Assembly (NCBI GenBank): GCA_903820085.1
Contig: CAIJGA010000034.1
Span: 1-64,000 of the forward strand
Origin: an uncultured Chlorobiaceae bacterium
Lineage (GTDB): Bacteria; Bacteroidota; Chlorobiia; Chlorobiales; Chlorobiaceae
DNA length: 64,000 bases
Direction: 5' to 3'
Position numbers and translations under genes: made by a program. The notes under the pieces were generated by a model. That model saw only the letters and a list, made by a program, of their open reading frames with translations, searched no databases and was not told the origin of the DNA. How positions within the stretch are numbered: the first letter of the stretch is position 1; each line of letters opens with the position of its first letter. Shown here piece after piece: positions 1 through 10,817 of the stretch.

Positions 1-111
1 AAGTCTGAATGCATTGCTTTTCAATGGGCAGTTGACGGATAACTATGCAAACAATATACAACTTATCTTATTTATAAACAAAGAGTTAAGCAATTATTTA
101 CACATATTTTT

Positions 112-2664
112 CTTGAGGGAAAGTCCGACAAACTGCTAGGACTGCGCGCTATCAAGGAAAAAGGTGGTGCCGTATTTGTACAGGATCCAGCTACCGCGAA
201 GTTTGACGGAATGCCCCGAAGCGCTATTGATGAAGGACTCGCCGACATCGTAGCAACAGCAGAAACGCTCCCGTTTAGAATCAGCTCCTATTTGAAACAC
301 ATCCCCGCAATCTCAAAACCTGCAGTAACCATAGAAGAGCGAACGATGGGTTCGCTGAAAAAAATTATTATTCTCCTGCGTAATCAGACCGGGCATGATT
401 TTTCACAATACAAGAAAAATACGATTTATCGCCGTATCGAACGGCGCATGGGTATTCACGAAATTGATAAGATTCCCGACTATGTCCGCTATCTTCAAGA
501 GAATCCCAATGAAATCGAGTTGCTTTTCAAGGAGCTGCTGATAGGTGTAACCAGCTTTTTCCGGGATCCTGAGGCCTGGGAATCCCTTAAAAATGAGGGA
601 ATTCCACTTATTCTCGCTTCCCGCCCGTCAGGCGGCAATGTTCGGGCATGGGTTGCAGGCTGTTCAACAGGTGAGGAAGCCTATTCCCTAGCTATTGTCT
701 TCAGAGAAGTCCTTACAACAATGAAACATACCGGCAATTTCAAACTCCAGATATTTGCAACGGACATCGACAAAAATGCCGTTGAGAAGGCCCGTGCAGC
801 GATCTATCCGTCCAATATCCTGGCTGATGTCTCTCCCGACCGTATCAAGCAATACTTTGAAAAAGATGACCGGGGTTACAAGATCACAAGAGAAATTCGC
901 GAGACCATTGTTTTTGCACCCCATAATGTCATTATGGATCCACCATTCAGCAAACTCGATATACTTCTTTGCCGCAATCTGCTGATTTACATGGAGCAAG
1001 ATCTCCAGAAAAAAATTATGCGCCTCTTTCATTACAGCCTCAATCCCGGAGGAATTCTCTTTCTTGGAAGCGCTGAAACGGTTGGATCCAATAGCCAACT
1101 GTTTCAATCGCTCGACAGCAAGGCCCGTTTTTTCCGTCATCTTGATCAGGAAGTCAGGCCTGAGTCTTTTGATTTTTCCGGGTCCGTGAACCGTTATTTT
1201 CATGATATCCCGGTTATTCCCTCCCCGTCGCTCAAGATGATACCAGTCGAACCGAATCTGAAAACGATAAGCGACAGGCTCCTGCTCCAGCATTTCACTC
1301 CTGCAGCAGTGCTGACAAATGAGAATGGAGACATTCTCTATATAAACGGCCGTACGGGCAACTATCTGGAACCGGCAGCAGGAAAAGCCAACCTGAATAT
1401 TTTTTCGATGGCAAGGGAAGGGATTCGTTACGAACTGAATCTTCTTTTCTCAACTGTACTCCGCCAAAAAGGAGAGATTTCAAAAAAGGGAGTGATCTTC
1501 GAAACAAACGGAAAAACAAAGATCCTTGATTTGACGGTTAAACTTATTGAAAACCCTGATTCCCTCAAAAACATGGTCATGATTGTTTTTGCTGACGTTG
1601 CACAAAAAGCTTCAGATGCATCTGGCCAGCTTCCGCTTGCAGATATCAACGACAGCAAGCTTCTTTCTCTTAAAGCAGAACTTAAAGGTGCCAAAGAAGA
1701 GATTATCACCATACGTGAAGAGATGCAGACCTCTGAAGAGGAACTCAAAAGCACGAATGAAGAGATGCAGTCAGCCAATGAGGAGATGCAGAGTACCAAT
1801 GAAGAGTTGACCACATCAAAAGAGGAGATGCAGTCATTGAACGAAGAGCTGCAGACGGTGAACCAGGAGCTGCAGTCGAAGGTCACTGACCTTTCACAGG
1901 CCAACAATGACATGAAAAACCTGCTTAACAGCACCGACATTGCAACTCTCTTTCTTGATGAGAAACTCAACATACGACGATTCACCAACCGGACAGCCTC
2001 CATCATCAAACTGATCGCAACCGATGTCGGACGCCCTGTAACGGATATTGTTACCGATCTGCACTATCCCGACCTGGCTGATGATGCCCGGGAGGTTCTC
2101 AATACCCTTGTATTCTGTGAAAAAGAGATTTATGCAAGTAACAAGCGTTGTTTTATGGTCAAAATCATGCCATACCGTACACTCGAAAACCGCATCAACG
2201 GGCTGGTCATTACCTTTAGTGATATCAGTATTGCCAAGAAACTGGAGGAAAGTCTGCGGGAAATTGAGCAGAGTTCCCGGTTTTTGATCGACACCTTACC
2301 CGTTGGAATCATGCTTCAGGATTCAAGGGGAGATATTGTGATGACCAATCGAGAAACGGAACGGATTACAGGGCTTTCCCAGAAAGAAATGCAGGGCAAC
2401 AACATTGCCGACCTTCAATGGAAACTTGTCCGGACTGACGGATCCGACTTTCCTCATGAAAATCACCCGGCTGTAGTCACCCTGCACTCCGGAAAGCCTG
2501 TACATGACGTTGTTATGGGCATTGTCCATCCTCATGATCAGAAGACCCGATGGATTAAAGTCAGCACATCGAACAGATTGCAAGATGGAAGCGAAAAAAA
2601 CTTTCAGGTCTGTACAACATTTTTTGAAATTGACAGCCCGAACCAGATTCCTGAAAACATCTGA
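112..2664 (+). pseudogene. CheR-type methyltransferase/PAS protein with truncated CheB domain
   Basis: This is the remnant of a CheB-CheR-PAS fusion. Translated from about 112, it begins inside the C-terminal part of a CheB methylesterase domain (GLRAIKEKGG, then DGMPRSAIDEGLAD). The usual CheB first two thirds are absent, and an in-frame stop lies at 40-42. The first ATG in frame is 211, giving an 817-residue protein that may still be made. Counted from 211, a CheR domain follows at about 50-310, with the SAM-binding segment AGCSTGEEAYS near 150 and LLCRNLLIYM near 255. A coiled coil of repeated EEMQS/NEEL heptads sits at about 490-570, and two PAS domains end the protein. There is no kinase domain. 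The next gene is a hybrid kinase, so the two may work together in signalling. Loss of CheB is seen directly; whether the rest is functional is inferred. Confidence 0.7.
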
Positions 2665-2681
2665 GTCTGCGAGAACTGATT

Positions 2682-2750
2682 ATGCATCAAAACAACACCT
2701 CTCTGGACAACTTTTCTGAATTACCTCCACGCGGGCTGGGCAGCGCATGA
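2682..2750 (+). CDS. possible 22-residue leader ORF coupled to the hybrid kinase
   Basis: A short ORF starts at ATG 2682 and ends at TGA 2748-2750. Its stop overlaps the ATG of the next gene at 2747 in an ATGA arrangement. The overlap would allow translational coupling, and the kinase has no clear ribosome binding site of its own. No homology is recognised and the ORF could be chance. Confidence 0.3.
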   Translation: MHQNNTSLDNFSELPPRGLGSA

Positions 2751-5700
2751 AAAAAAGTCAACTGACAAACCTGGATATCTCCTCTAAACCGGAGGAGATG
2801 CTCAGGTTGATCCATGAAATGGGGATTCAGCAGATCGAACTTGAAATGCAGCATCAAGAGCTGATTCACTCAAGAGAACTACTGGAAAATAGTCTTGAAC
2901 GGTACACCGATCTTTATGACTTCGCTCCACTGGGATACATCACACTTGCTCCAGACAGCAATATCATCGAGGTGAACCTGACAGCAGCAAAGATGCTCGA
3001 CCTTGAACGCTCCCTGTTGCGCGGAAAACGGCTGGATAAATTTATTGCCGCTCCAGACCACAAAGCCTTCAAGGAGCTTCTGGCAAGAGTGTTCAACCGC
3101 AAAGAACCGAACTATTGCGAAATACGGTTATTCAAGTCAGGAATAAATGCCATCAGCCAGAAAATTTTCCGCATTGACGCTGTTGTCAACGATAACAGAG
3201 AGGAATGCCGGGCTATTCTCACCGATATCAGCCGGCAGAAAGCGATTGAGCAGGCAATGCTCGTCAATAATGAACGGCAGCAACTCATTATTGACGCAAC
3301 CCAGTCCGGTATTTGGGAGTGGAATTTACTGACAGACAGCTCTCATTGGTCGAATGAAATCTGGTCCCTCTATGGTTTGGATCCGCTCTACAGCGAGGCG
3401 TCCTACGATACCTGGATACAATCGATCGCACCTGACGACAGAAAGCAGGCAGAACAAACAGTCAAGAATGCAATAGAACGAGGGATAGGGTTTACCGTTG
3501 AGTGGCGTGTCCGGAATATTTCCGTTGGGGAGCGTTGGGTTATGTCAAAAGGCACGCCCTTCAAAGGAGATGACGGAGAAGTTTACCGGTACGCCGGAAT
3601 CATTATTGACATTACCGATCTGAAGAGGGCACAGCAGCTCGGAAAAAAAGAGCAGGCTTTCAGTAAAACCATTATCAGCAGTATAAACGATACGTTTTAT
3701 ATGATTGGTGCGGGCGGTTACTATGCCGGCTGGAACGCGTGCCTGCGAGATGAGATTCTGGGAAAAACGGAAAGCGAGATGGCTGATACCCTGGCCATTT
3801 CAACCTTACATCCTGACGATAAGGCAATTTTTCATGAAAAAATGTTGTCTGTTCTTGAGCATGGTCTGGATGGAAATGTGGAGGTAAGAGTTCTTCTCCA
3901 AGGCGGCCCCGACTTTCGATGGTTCTTGATGACTGGCCGGAAAATAATCATTGACGGCAATCCGTTCCTGATCGGCATCGGTATTGACATCACGGAGCAA
4001 AAAAAAATTGAGGCGGTACAGCTGTTTCTCTCCTATTCAAGCTACGTTTCACAGAATGAGCCATTTTTTAAAGCACTCTCCCGATATATCGCTGAAACCC
4101 TTGAGCTGAACTTTGTCGCCATTGAAAGTCTTGATGGTGATGGATTGACCGCATCGACGGTGGCCGTCTGGAACGATGGTCATTTTGAGGATAACGTGGT
4201 CTATACCCGGAACGAAACATCAGCCGATCATGCCATCAGCAAGGATTTGTACGGTTTCCATGCGTTGGAATTGTATCAACGTTTTCCGCACAATCAAGTG
4301 CTTCAGGATCTGCGTGGTGAAAATTATGCAGTTGTAACGCTCTTGAACCACACCGGCCAGCCAATCGGCCTGATTACCGCTATTGCTAACTGCCCGCTTG
4401 CAAATCGCAAGTTTGCAGAAGCTGCGCTGAAAATGATTGCCGTTCGTGCATCCGGAGAACTGGAACGGCTGCAAAGCGAGCAAGCTCTGCAGATCAGTGA
4501 AAAAAATTACCGGGAATTGTTTGACAGCGTCCCGATCGGACTCTACCAGTCAACCATGAACGGAAAAATAATCACCGCGAACCAAAACTTTCTGGATATT
4601 TTCAGGTGCACGACCTCTGACCTGGAGTCATGGTTTGCCATGGACACACAAGCCGCCTGTGTTCACCCGCAAGATAGTCAGCAATTCCGGGATCTTCTCT
4701 TCAAGCAAGGCTTTTTGAATAATTTTGAAGCAGATTTTCACCTCCTGGACGGAACTGTTGCCACCATCAGTAACACGGCAAAAGTCGTCTTCAATGAAAA
4801 AGATCACTCTGTTTTTATTGCCGGTTCATGTATCAATGTTACCGAATACAAGCAGAATCAGAGGGAGAAGGAACGGCTTGAAGTTCAGCTTCATCAATCC
4901 CAGAAGATGGAGATGATAGGGCGGCTTGCCGGAGGGATTGCCCATGACTTCAACAACATGCTCTCCGTTATTCTCGGTCACTCTGAATTTGCCCTCGAAC
5001 TTTTTGACCCGTCCGATAAAGTCTATCCCAATCTTGAAGCCATCCACAAGGCGGCAATCCGTTCTGCAAATCTGACCCAGCAACTTCTTGGCTTTGCCCG
5101 GAAGCAGATTGTCACGCCGAAAATTCTTGACCTGAATGATGCGATCGATGGTATGCTTCCCTTTTTGCAGCGTCTCATCGGTGAACATATCGAGCTGGTA
5201 TGGAACCATGACGACCATAAAAGTCAGATAAAAATCGATCCATCGCAGATCGACCAGATTCTTGTCAACCTCTGTGTCAACGCGCGTGATGCCATAAGCG
5301 GTAACGGCAGAATTACTCTTGAAAGCAGAAGCCAAACGTTGTCAAATATCTCCGGAAAAACCAGCGACCCTGTTGATAACTCAGTAGACTATGTAACGTT
5401 GACCGTTCATGATAATGGATGCGGTATTGACAAATCCAATCTCGAACATATTTTTGAGCCCTTCTTTACCACCAAAGAGAGCGGAAAAGGCACTGGCCTT
5501 GGTCTTGCAACGGTCTACGGAATTATAAAGCAAAACAACGGCACGATCGAATGCCAGAGCGAACCGGGAAGTGGCACGACGTTCACGATTCGTCTTCCCC
5601 TGAATCATCTCCAGTCACAGGCTGATCAGGAAGAATCGGTTGAGGTATTCCTCCATAAAGGCCATCAGACTATCCTGCTCGTGGAAGATGAACCCGATAT

Positions 5701-6037
5701 TCTCCTGCTCTGCCAAATCATTCTTGAACGCAATGGCTACAAGGTATTGCATGCCGTTTCAGCCGATGAAGCCATAAGGATTGCTGAAAACTACCAAGGC
5801 ACGATTGACCTGCTGCTTACGGATGTGATCATGCCGGAAATGAATGGAGCAGAACTTTCCAAAATACTTCTTTCTGCCCGTCCGGGGCTTAAAACGCTCT
5901 TTATGTCGGGCTACACGGCTGATATTATTGCCCAAAACAGTGTCCTTGAAAGTGAGGTTAATTTTATCCAGAAACCCATCACCATGAAAGCACTGATTAG
6001 TATTGTGGCTAATATCCTTAACCCCAGGCAAGACTGA
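2747..6037 (+). CDS. hybrid sensor histidine kinase (PAS x4, GAF, HisKA, HATPase, receiver)
   Basis: A 1096-residue soluble-looking kinase with no clear membrane segment. It starts with a segment typical of PAS kinases ([18 protein letters not shown]). PAS domains follow at about 55-165, 180-290, 300-410 and 585-700, with a GAF-like domain at about 425-575. The dimerisation and phosphoacceptor segment GGIAHDFNN carries His733. The ATP-binding domain shows NARDAI, DNGCGI and [13 protein letters not shown]-terminal receiver domain at about 975-1090 has phosphoacceptor Asp1026 in [13 protein letters not shown]. The multiple PAS/GAF modules suggest intracellular sensing of redox, light or a ligand, but the signal cannot be deduced. 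No separate response regulator lies beside it. It follows the CheR-PAS gene by 82 bp on the same strand. Confidence 0.93.
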   Translation: MKKSQLTNLDISSKPEEMLRLIHEMGIQQIELEMQHQELIHSRELLENSLERYTDLYDFAPLGYITLAPDSNIIEVNLTAAKMLDLERSLLRGKRLDKFIAAPDHKAFKELLARVFNRKEPNYCEIRLFKSGINAISQKIFRIDAVVNDNREECRAILTDISRQKAIEQAMLVNNERQQLIIDATQSGIWEWNLLTDSSHWSNEIWSLYGLDPLYSEASYDTWIQSIAPDDRKQAEQTVKNAIERGIGFTVEWRVRNISVGERWVMSKGTPFKGDDGEVYRYAGIIIDITDLKRAQQLGKKEQAFSKTIISSINDTFYMIGAGGYYAGWNACLRDEILGKTESEMADTLAISTLHPDDKAIFHEKMLSVLEHGLDGNVEVRVLLQGGPDFRWFLMTGRKIIIDGNPFLIGIGIDITEQKKIEAVQLFLSYSSYVSQNEPFFKALSRYIAETLELNFVAIESLDGDGLTASTVAVWNDGHFEDNVVYTRNETSADHAISKDLYGFHALELYQRFPHNQVLQDLRGENYAVVTLLNHTGQPIGLITAIANCPLANRKFAEAALKMIAVRASGELERLQSEQALQISEKNYRELFDSVPIGLYQSTMNGKIITANQNFLDIFRCTTSDLESWFAMDTQAACVHPQDSQQFRDLLFKQGFLNNFEADFHLLDGTVATISNTAKVVFNEKDHSVFIAGSCINVTEYKQNQREKERLEVQLHQSQKMEMIGRLAGGIAHDFNNMLSVILGHSEFALELFDPSDKVYPNLEAIHKAAIRSANLTQQLLGFARKQIVTPKILDLNDAIDGMLPFLQRLIGEHIELVWNHDDHKSQIKIDPSQIDQILVNLCVNARDAISGNGRITLESRSQTLSNISGKTSDPVDNSVDYVTLTVHDNGCGIDKSNLEHIFEPFFTTKESGKGTGLGLATVYGIIKQNNGTIECQSEPGSGTTFTIRLPLNHLQSQADQEESVEVFLHKGHQTILLVEDEPDILLLCQIILERNGYKVLHAVSADEAIRIAENYQGTIDLLLTDVIMPEMNGAELSKILLSARPGLKTLFMSGYTADIIAQNSVLESEVNFIQKPITMKALISIVANILNPRQD

Positions 6038-6058
6038 AGCAACGGTGGCAATAGCCCT

Positions 6059-6469
6059 TCATTGGTGACTGGTTTGCCTCGCGCGATTTACCTGATTGGT
6101 AATGGAGTAGTCAGGGTTGCCGGTAAGACCAAAATCTTTTTGCAGGTCATAGTCAATGAGCTCCCCATCATCTACAATTGCCTTGCACTCGTCAGCAACT
6201 GACCGTATGAGGGTAAGCAGATACTGCGGCGCTGCTGCTGTGGCACCTTTTGCCTTTTTAATCAAGACGATGAAGGAGTTCTTTGCTGTGCAGCCATTGC
6301 TTCCGACCCTTACGGTAAACCCTTGCTGGCGCTGCGTTAATTCCATGAGTTTTTCCTCACCGCATACTCTCGGGCTTGTGGAATAAGGCTCGGCCGAAAC
6401 GGATAGGCAGTTGAAAAAAAAGAGAAGAAGCAGAGGAAGTGCTTGTATTGATTTGCTCACGAACTCCAT
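6059..6469 (-). CDS. secreted protein of unknown function
   Basis: A 136-residue protein. The start at 6469 is preferred because GGAGGT lies just upstream on the minus strand; the longer reading frame to 6607 has no such site. An N-terminal signal peptide is plain (ALPLLLLFFFNCLSVSAEP), giving a mature periplasmic or secreted protein of about 110 residues. Three cysteines (VCGEE, NGCTAK, DECKAI) could form disulfides. It converges on the hybrid kinase, with only 21 bp between the stops. The family is not recognised. Confidence 0.65.
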   Translation of the reverse strand: MEFVSKSIQALPLLLLFFFNCLSVSAEPYSTSPRVCGEEKLMELTQRQQGFTVRVGSNGCTAKNSFIVLIKKAKGATAAAPQYLLTLIRSVADECKAIVDDGELIDYDLQKDFGLTGNPDYSITNQVNRARQTSHQ

Positions 6470-6648
6470 TTTGTTACCTCCTGTATCAGTGCTTGTAACA
6501 TCGGGATGATGAGGGTTTTTGAAAAATAATTGACATTCTTTGTAAAGAACCATGTATTGAGTATAACCATAATGGCCGGAGAACCAAAACAACCGGAAGA
6601 CGTTCAATTGCGATATATCTTTTTCAACTCAAGCAGAGGAAGCTAGTC

Positions 6649-7779
6649 ATGAAGTATGTTATACCTTTTGCAATACTTCTCATAACGGCATGCACAAGAA
6701 CGGGATATTGTGAAATGCCGTTAAGACCGATTATGGCCAACGAGGGCGGCAAATTGGATAGTATTGCAAAAAATTACACCTATAATCTTTTAGCAGCAAA
6801 AAGGTCGGTTCAGTTAAAAAAAGGTTCAGGTAAAGATGGAGATAAACCTGAAAATTACATTGCCGCATCGTTAGTTCACTATAAAATTGCTGATTTGAAT
6901 GGGGATGGAGATCTTGATCTTGTCGTTATCATTGAGCATCATGGCATGGGAAGTGCCGGCTTTTATGAACTTTCCGGTTTAATCAAGAAAGATAGCCACT
7001 ACGTGCAAACCAGGCCTGTGCTTCTTGGAGACAATATAGAAATTAAAACCGTTACCGTAACTGGCCCGAATAGCTGGATGCCATGGAATCCGCATGAAAT
7101 AGCAATTACCATGCTTGTCCATAATGCATCCGACGCTCATGCCAAGCCAACCCTTGAAAAAACAGTATGTTACTCTTTGCAAAACAATGAATTGCAAGAT
7201 TGCAGGGAGATGGAAGTTGTAAAAAAACCTGCGCTCTATTTGTATCCGGTTAAAAAAATGTCTGTCGAGGTCCAACTTGATCCAAAAGGAAAAGTCATTC
7301 AGAGTATCCCTTTTTACAGCAAAAGATGGCGAGTTGTTGCCGACAGCAACGGACTGATCGATCATAAATACCGGTACCTCTTCTATGAAGTTGCTCTTGA
7401 CAAACCCGTTGCCCGGCCTGAGGATGGCTGGTCAGTAAAATACAGTGTCCTCGGCGGATGGTTCAACAAATATCTGCATGAATTCGGACTGAACAAGGAT
7501 GAGGCAAAGGCTTTTAAAGTTTACTGGATGCTAAATCTCCCTTTAAGCAATTACTATACCATCAAACTGATCCGCCCTGAAATAGTGAACGATCAGCTTG
7601 GCCTGAAAATATTTCCGAAGCCTGATACGCTCTTAAGAGTCTTGCTCAGTTTTGCTCCAACCCGCACGGCCGTCAATCTCAATGAGCCTGTAATTGATGC
7701 TTTTGCACGAAAAGGTTTTACGGTTATCGAGTGGGGCGGAATTCTGGAACAAGGCTCAAATAACGAAACGGTGAAATAA
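6649..7779 (+). CDS. exported protein with KPALYLYP motif, function unknown
   Basis: A 376-residue protein with an N-terminal hydrophobic signal (IPFAILLITACTRTG) whose cysteine could be lipidated, although the lipobox is not classical. Residues about 85-100 contain DLNGDGDLDLVVI, a calcium-loop or FG-GAP-like element. At about residue 195 is KKPALYLYPV, a motif that opens a conserved beta-rich domain in many uncharacterised bacterial exported proteins. It is transcribed divergently from the small secreted protein at 6059-6469 and followed by a strong terminator. No enzymatic motif is recognised. Confidence 0.7.
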   Translation: MKYVIPFAILLITACTRTGYCEMPLRPIMANEGGKLDSIAKNYTYNLLAAKRSVQLKKGSGKDGDKPENYIAASLVHYKIADLNGDGDLDLVVIIEHHGMGSAGFYELSGLIKKDSHYVQTRPVLLGDNIEIKTVTVTGPNSWMPWNPHEIAITMLVHNASDAHAKPTLEKTVCYSLQNNELQDCREMEVVKKPALYLYPVKKMSVEVQLDPKGKVIQSIPFYSKRWRVVADSNGLIDHKYRYLFYEVALDKPVARPEDGWSVKYSVLGGWFNKYLHEFGLNKDEAKAFKVYWMLNLPLSNYYTIKLIRPEIVNDQLGLKIFPKPDTLLRVLLSFAPTRTAVNLNEPVIDAFARKGFTVIEWGGILEQGSNNETVK

Positions 7780-7784
7780 CAACC

Positions 7785-7816
7785 AAAACCGGGGAGGCAA
7801 CTTCTTCCCCGGTTTT
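7785..7816 (+). terminator. Rho-independent terminator
   Basis: A perfect 11-bp stem (AAAACCGGGGA at 7785-7795 pairing with 7806-7816) with a 10-nt loop is followed by a T tract. It lies 6 bp after the stop of the gene ending at 7779. Confidence 0.9.
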
Positions 7817-7864
7817 TTCGCAATATTTCCAACACTATCCATAATGCCTTCCACCACCATCATT

Positions 7865-8161
7865 TCACGGCAGAGGAGGCGGAGGGTTTCCCTGAACCCT
7901 GATCGGTGCAGGATCGTATTGCTTGAGATCTGCCGGGTCAACCACACCCTCTTTACCGGTTAAATCAACCGGTGTTGGCGACGGGGTATCAAAACCCTGA
8001 CCGGCACCCTCTCTTGCCCCTTCACCGGTTGGTGCGCTTGTCGCAGCATCACCGTTGCGTGCGGCATTGTTTAAATCATCCATTGCACTCCCCGCAAACC
8101 CTTGTACGCCATACATGCCTGCAATGGCAAAGAGGAGAAGAGCAAAAAATACTTTTTTCAT
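7865..8161 (-). CDS. small secreted proline-rich protein
   Basis: A 98-residue protein with a clear signal peptide (KKVFFALLLFAIAGMYG, cleavage near GFAGSA). A low-complexity mature region follows, rich in Gly, Ala, Thr and Pro and ending in PPPPLP. It is divergent from the gene at 8246 across an 84-bp gap. No family is recognised; the composition suggests an extracytoplasmic unstructured protein. Confidence 0.6.
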   Translation of the reverse strand: MKKVFFALLLFAIAGMYGVQGFAGSAMDDLNNAARNGDAATSAPTGEGAREGAGQGFDTPSPTPVDLTGKEGVVDPADLKQYDPAPIRVQGNPPPPLP

Positions 8162-8245
8162 GGTAGTGTATTCGTTTTGTTTAATTTACCGGATAAATAC
8201 CGTCCTGCATAAAAACAGTATCTGAATAGTAAACAAGTAAATGAC

Positions 8246-9085
8246 ATGCCGCAAATTAAAAGAAAGCCAGGCAAACCGGTTGCACTTCTGGTGCTGGTTA
8301 TTGCCGTCATCACTCCGCTCTTTTCATCAAGCGCGCTTGCCCGGATGGAAGAAAGGATGGCTGATAGACCCGGCGCCATAGACCGCTATTTTTCCGAAAA
8401 CGGAAAATATGAGCTATCAATTATCCACGGTGAACATCTTCCCTCCTGGAGCTTCAAGCAAAATGGCCGCCTGCTCTGGAGTGAACCGCTGCTGAATGAA
8501 CCGGGTGCCGCTGCGGTCTCAGACAATGGCGAAATCATTACCCTGCCCCTGTGGGGCTGGAGAGATGAGGGCGGTTCAAGTGGCGTGGCGGTGTACAATA
8601 AAGAGGGCAAACTGCTCAAGGAAGTTCTGTTCAAAAGCCGGTCGTCCGGTGACGAAGCATTAAGGTGGATTCGTCAAACCAGACTCTCCTCTGACGGAAA
8701 ATATTTCATCATCGGTGAAAACGGCAAAAATGGAGCCGGCATAACACTGTTTAATTCCCTGACAGGAAATATTGTATGGGAGAAGAGTGCCGGATTACCT
8801 GAATTGGTTGAAATAAAGGTCGCCGGGGATGGTAAATTTGCTCTGGTAGCAACACATGAAGACAAAGGCAGCGGCATGGAATTCCTTCTGCTTGACCGCT
8901 CTGGCGATATAATCTGGCATAAAAAAATCGGGGACAATCTCTCCTATGAGGTGAAGCGCTATCTGAAGTTCAAGGATGACGGTTCAGGTTTTGAGATCTA
9001 TGATCTGCACTCCGCCAGATATATCAGCACGCGCTTCCCCCTCAAAGCCTCGCACCACCGGAAATTTCCAGAATCTGGCCGGTGA
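8246..9085 (+). CDS. exported beta-propeller-like protein
   Basis: A 279-residue protein with an N-terminal signal or anchor (about residues 12-32, ending SSSALARM). Repeats follow in which a hydrophobic strand precedes an Asp/Gly-rich turn (VAVYNKEGKLLKEV, ITLFNSLTGNIVWEK, LLLDRSGDIIWHKK). These resemble PQQ-type or WD-like propeller blades. There are too few clear blades to assign a family. Its last 44 bp overlap the convergent 3' end of the dehydrogenase gene. Confidence 0.65.
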   Translation: MPQIKRKPGKPVALLVLVIAVITPLFSSSALARMEERMADRPGAIDRYFSENGKYELSIIHGEHLPSWSFKQNGRLLWSEPLLNEPGAAAVSDNGEIITLPLWGWRDEGGSSGVAVYNKEGKLLKEVLFKSRSSGDEALRWIRQTRLSSDGKYFIIGENGKNGAGITLFNSLTGNIVWEKSAGLPELVEIKVAGDGKFALVATHEDKGSGMEFLLLDRSGDIIWHKKIGDNLSYEVKRYLKFKDDGSGFEIYDLHSARYISTRFPLKASHHRKFPESGR

Positions 9086-9800
9086 TGAAGGCGGCATCAT
9101 CGGAAGCAAGGAAAAGTGCGCACCGGGCAACATCTTCCGGCGTGGCTACCCGACCGAGCGGGTACCGTTGTGCACATTCATTGCGAAGCATCTCCCACCG
9201 TTCGGCACCCAATGCCGCAACAAAGGCCGGAACCTCCACCAGCGCTGGCGCCAGGGCATTGACCGTTATGCCATAACGCCCGAGTGACATGGCAAGTGAT
9301 CGGGTAAAGGCATAAATGCCTCCTTTTGCCGCCGCATAGGAAAACTGGTTTGGGCTTCCCCTATAGACCAGCGAGCTCATGTTCACCATTTTGCCGAACC
9401 CCTGCGGTTTCATGAGCCGTGCGGCCTCCCGGCATGAGATAATGCAGGATTTGAGGTTCAGATCAAGATTGGAGCTCATTTTCAGATAGTCAATCTCCTC
9501 AACATCGGAGGCCGGTTCGCAGTCGCCACCGGCAATATTGACCACAATATCAAGCCTCCCGTAGCGCTGCCCAATCAGATGGTAAAGCGCCTGAATCTCT
9601 TTTTCCTGTGTTACATCGGCCGGCACCGACATGCCGCTTCCTCCACGGCGCTCAAGAAGCTCCAGAGTCTCCGCACATGCAGATGCCTTGATATCGCTGG
9701 CAATCACGATGGCTCCTTCCCCTGCAAAGCAAAGTGCGACTGCCCTGCCTATCCCCCCCGCTGCTCCGGTGACAAGAGCAATTTTCTCCAAAAGCCTCAT
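9042..9800 (-). CDS. short-chain dehydrogenase/reductase (SDR family)
   Basis: A 252-residue classical SDR, the normal length for the family. The NAD(P)-binding motif TGAAGGIG is at residues 11-18 and NIAGG near 88. The active site has Ser142/143 and the YxxxK pair Tyr155 and Lys159. The C-terminal ITGQILEISGG is the usual SDR ending. The presence of Asp36 after the second strand (SDIKAS) suggests NAD rather than NADP. The substrate cannot be deduced; FabG-like or sugar/alcohol oxidoreductases share this pattern. Confidence 0.9.
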   Translation of the reverse strand: MRLLEKIALVTGAAGGIGRAVALCFAGEGAIVIASDIKASACAETLELLERRGGSGMSVPADVTQEKEIQALYHLIGQRYGRLDIVVNIAGGDCEPASDVEEIDYLKMSSNLDLNLKSCIISCREAARLMKPQGFGKMVNMSSLVYRGSPNQFSYAAAKGGIYAFTRSLAMSLGRYGITVNALAPALVEVPAFVAALGAERWEMLRNECAQRYPLGRVATPEDVARCALFLASDDAAFITGQILEISGGARL

Positions 9801-9819
9801 AGCTATTGACGTTTATCGG

Positions 9820-10392
9820 TTAGCGGATAACTCCCCTTTTCTTTAACTCCCAGAAACATTTCGCCGTAGCCTGAATATCAACAGCCGCATTATGCATTTC
9901 TTCAAAGCCGGTTCCGAACAACAGGCAATACAATTCAGAAAGTTTTGGCCATTTGTTGCCATATGGACCCTTGATAGCACAAAAATCCGTGGTGCTCTCC
10001 ATGGTGCATATCGTTCTTTTTGAAGGAAGAGGATTAGGCATTCCCGCCCGTATCAGTTCACTGCCCACAATCTTTTCATCAAAACTGATATTGTGAGCCA
10101 CAAGAATCTGGGCATCGTCGACAAGTTCATGAAACGACTGCAACACCTGCGCAAGCGGTTTTCCTTCAAGAGTTGCCCGCCGGGTTGATATGCCATGAAT
10201 CTGAACAGCGCTTGACGGTATAACAAAGCCTTCCGGTTTAATCAGATAATCACCGGAAGAGAGCTGGTTGCCGTCACAATCGCAGTATAAAAAGGCCAAC
10301 TGCACCAGCCTTGGCCAGTTATCGACATCAGTGACCGGTGCCCGCCAGTTACGCGGCAGCCCTGTTGTTTCGGTATCAAAAAAGAGATACAT
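9820..10392 (-). CDS. DEDDh 3'-5' exonuclease (DnaQ-like)
   Basis: A 190-residue exonuclease read from ATG 10392, so that the protein opens with MYLFFDTETTGLP. The frame extends upstream to 10458 but the extra residues are not exonuclease-like. Catalytic residues are Asp6 and Glu8 in DTE, the Asp in HNISFDEKI, and the final His and Asp in HNAAVDIQAT. This is the epsilon-type fold used in proofreading or RNA trimming. It lies 53 bp downstream of the DUF3127 gene on the same strand, which suggests a shared role in single-stranded DNA metabolism. Confidence 0.9.
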   Translation of the reverse strand: MYLFFDTETTGLPRNWRAPVTDVDNWPRLVQLAFLYCDCDGNQLSSGDYLIKPEGFVIPSSAVQIHGISTRRATLEGKPLAQVLQSFHELVDDAQILVAHNISFDEKIVGSELIRAGMPNPLPSKRTICTMESTTDFCAIKGPYGNKWPKLSELYCLLFGTGFEEMHNAAVDIQATAKCFWELKKRGVIR

Positions 10393-10445
10393 CGGTTTTG
10401 TTCTCTTGCAATGGTTAAATTCACAGAAAATTCTGCGACTGACGC

Positions 10446-10811
10446 TTAGAACGGACAATCGTCATTGGAAATAACACTCCCGCCGTCATGATCAAAAACT
10501 GGAGGAGCATAAGAGGCCATATCCTCGGAATATGAGCCGCCACCCGCACTCTCGCCCTCAACCTTCCAGCCCTTTACATCGGTATACCACTTTCCGTTGA
10601 ACTCCCTGCTCTCGATATCAAACGAAATCGTGAGCTTCGATCCCACCTTGAGGAGATTTCTGTCGTACTTCTCACCCCACAAGGAGATGCAGACTTTTTT
10701 CGGATATTGCCCGTCAGTTTCAACAATGATGTCCTGTTTTTTCCAGGTGCCATTTTTTCCCGCACCGCTCTGTTCAGGAAGAATTGATGCGAGCTTAGCT
10801 GTAAGTTGCAT
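10446..10811 (-). CDS. DUF3127 protein, SSB-like OB-fold
   Basis: A 121-residue protein matching the DUF3127 pattern known in Bacteroidetes and Chlorobi, with GxWxKQDIIVET near the start, then KYDRNLLKVGSKLTISFDIESREF and WYTDVKGWKV. The C-terminal 20 residues are flexible and acidic and end in NDDCPF. That ending resembles the acidic tip of bacterial SSB proteins (DDxPF) that recruits partner enzymes. Single-strand DNA binding is inferred from family and tail, not shown. It sits between a glycosyltransferase and the exonuclease. Confidence 0.8.
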   Translation of the reverse strand: MQLTAKLASILPEQSGAGKNGTWKKQDIIVETDGQYPKKVCISLWGEKYDRNLLKVGSKLTISFDIESREFNGKWYTDVKGWKVEGESAGGGSYSEDMASYAPPVFDHDGGSVISNDDCPF

Positions 10812-10817
10812 AAATAA

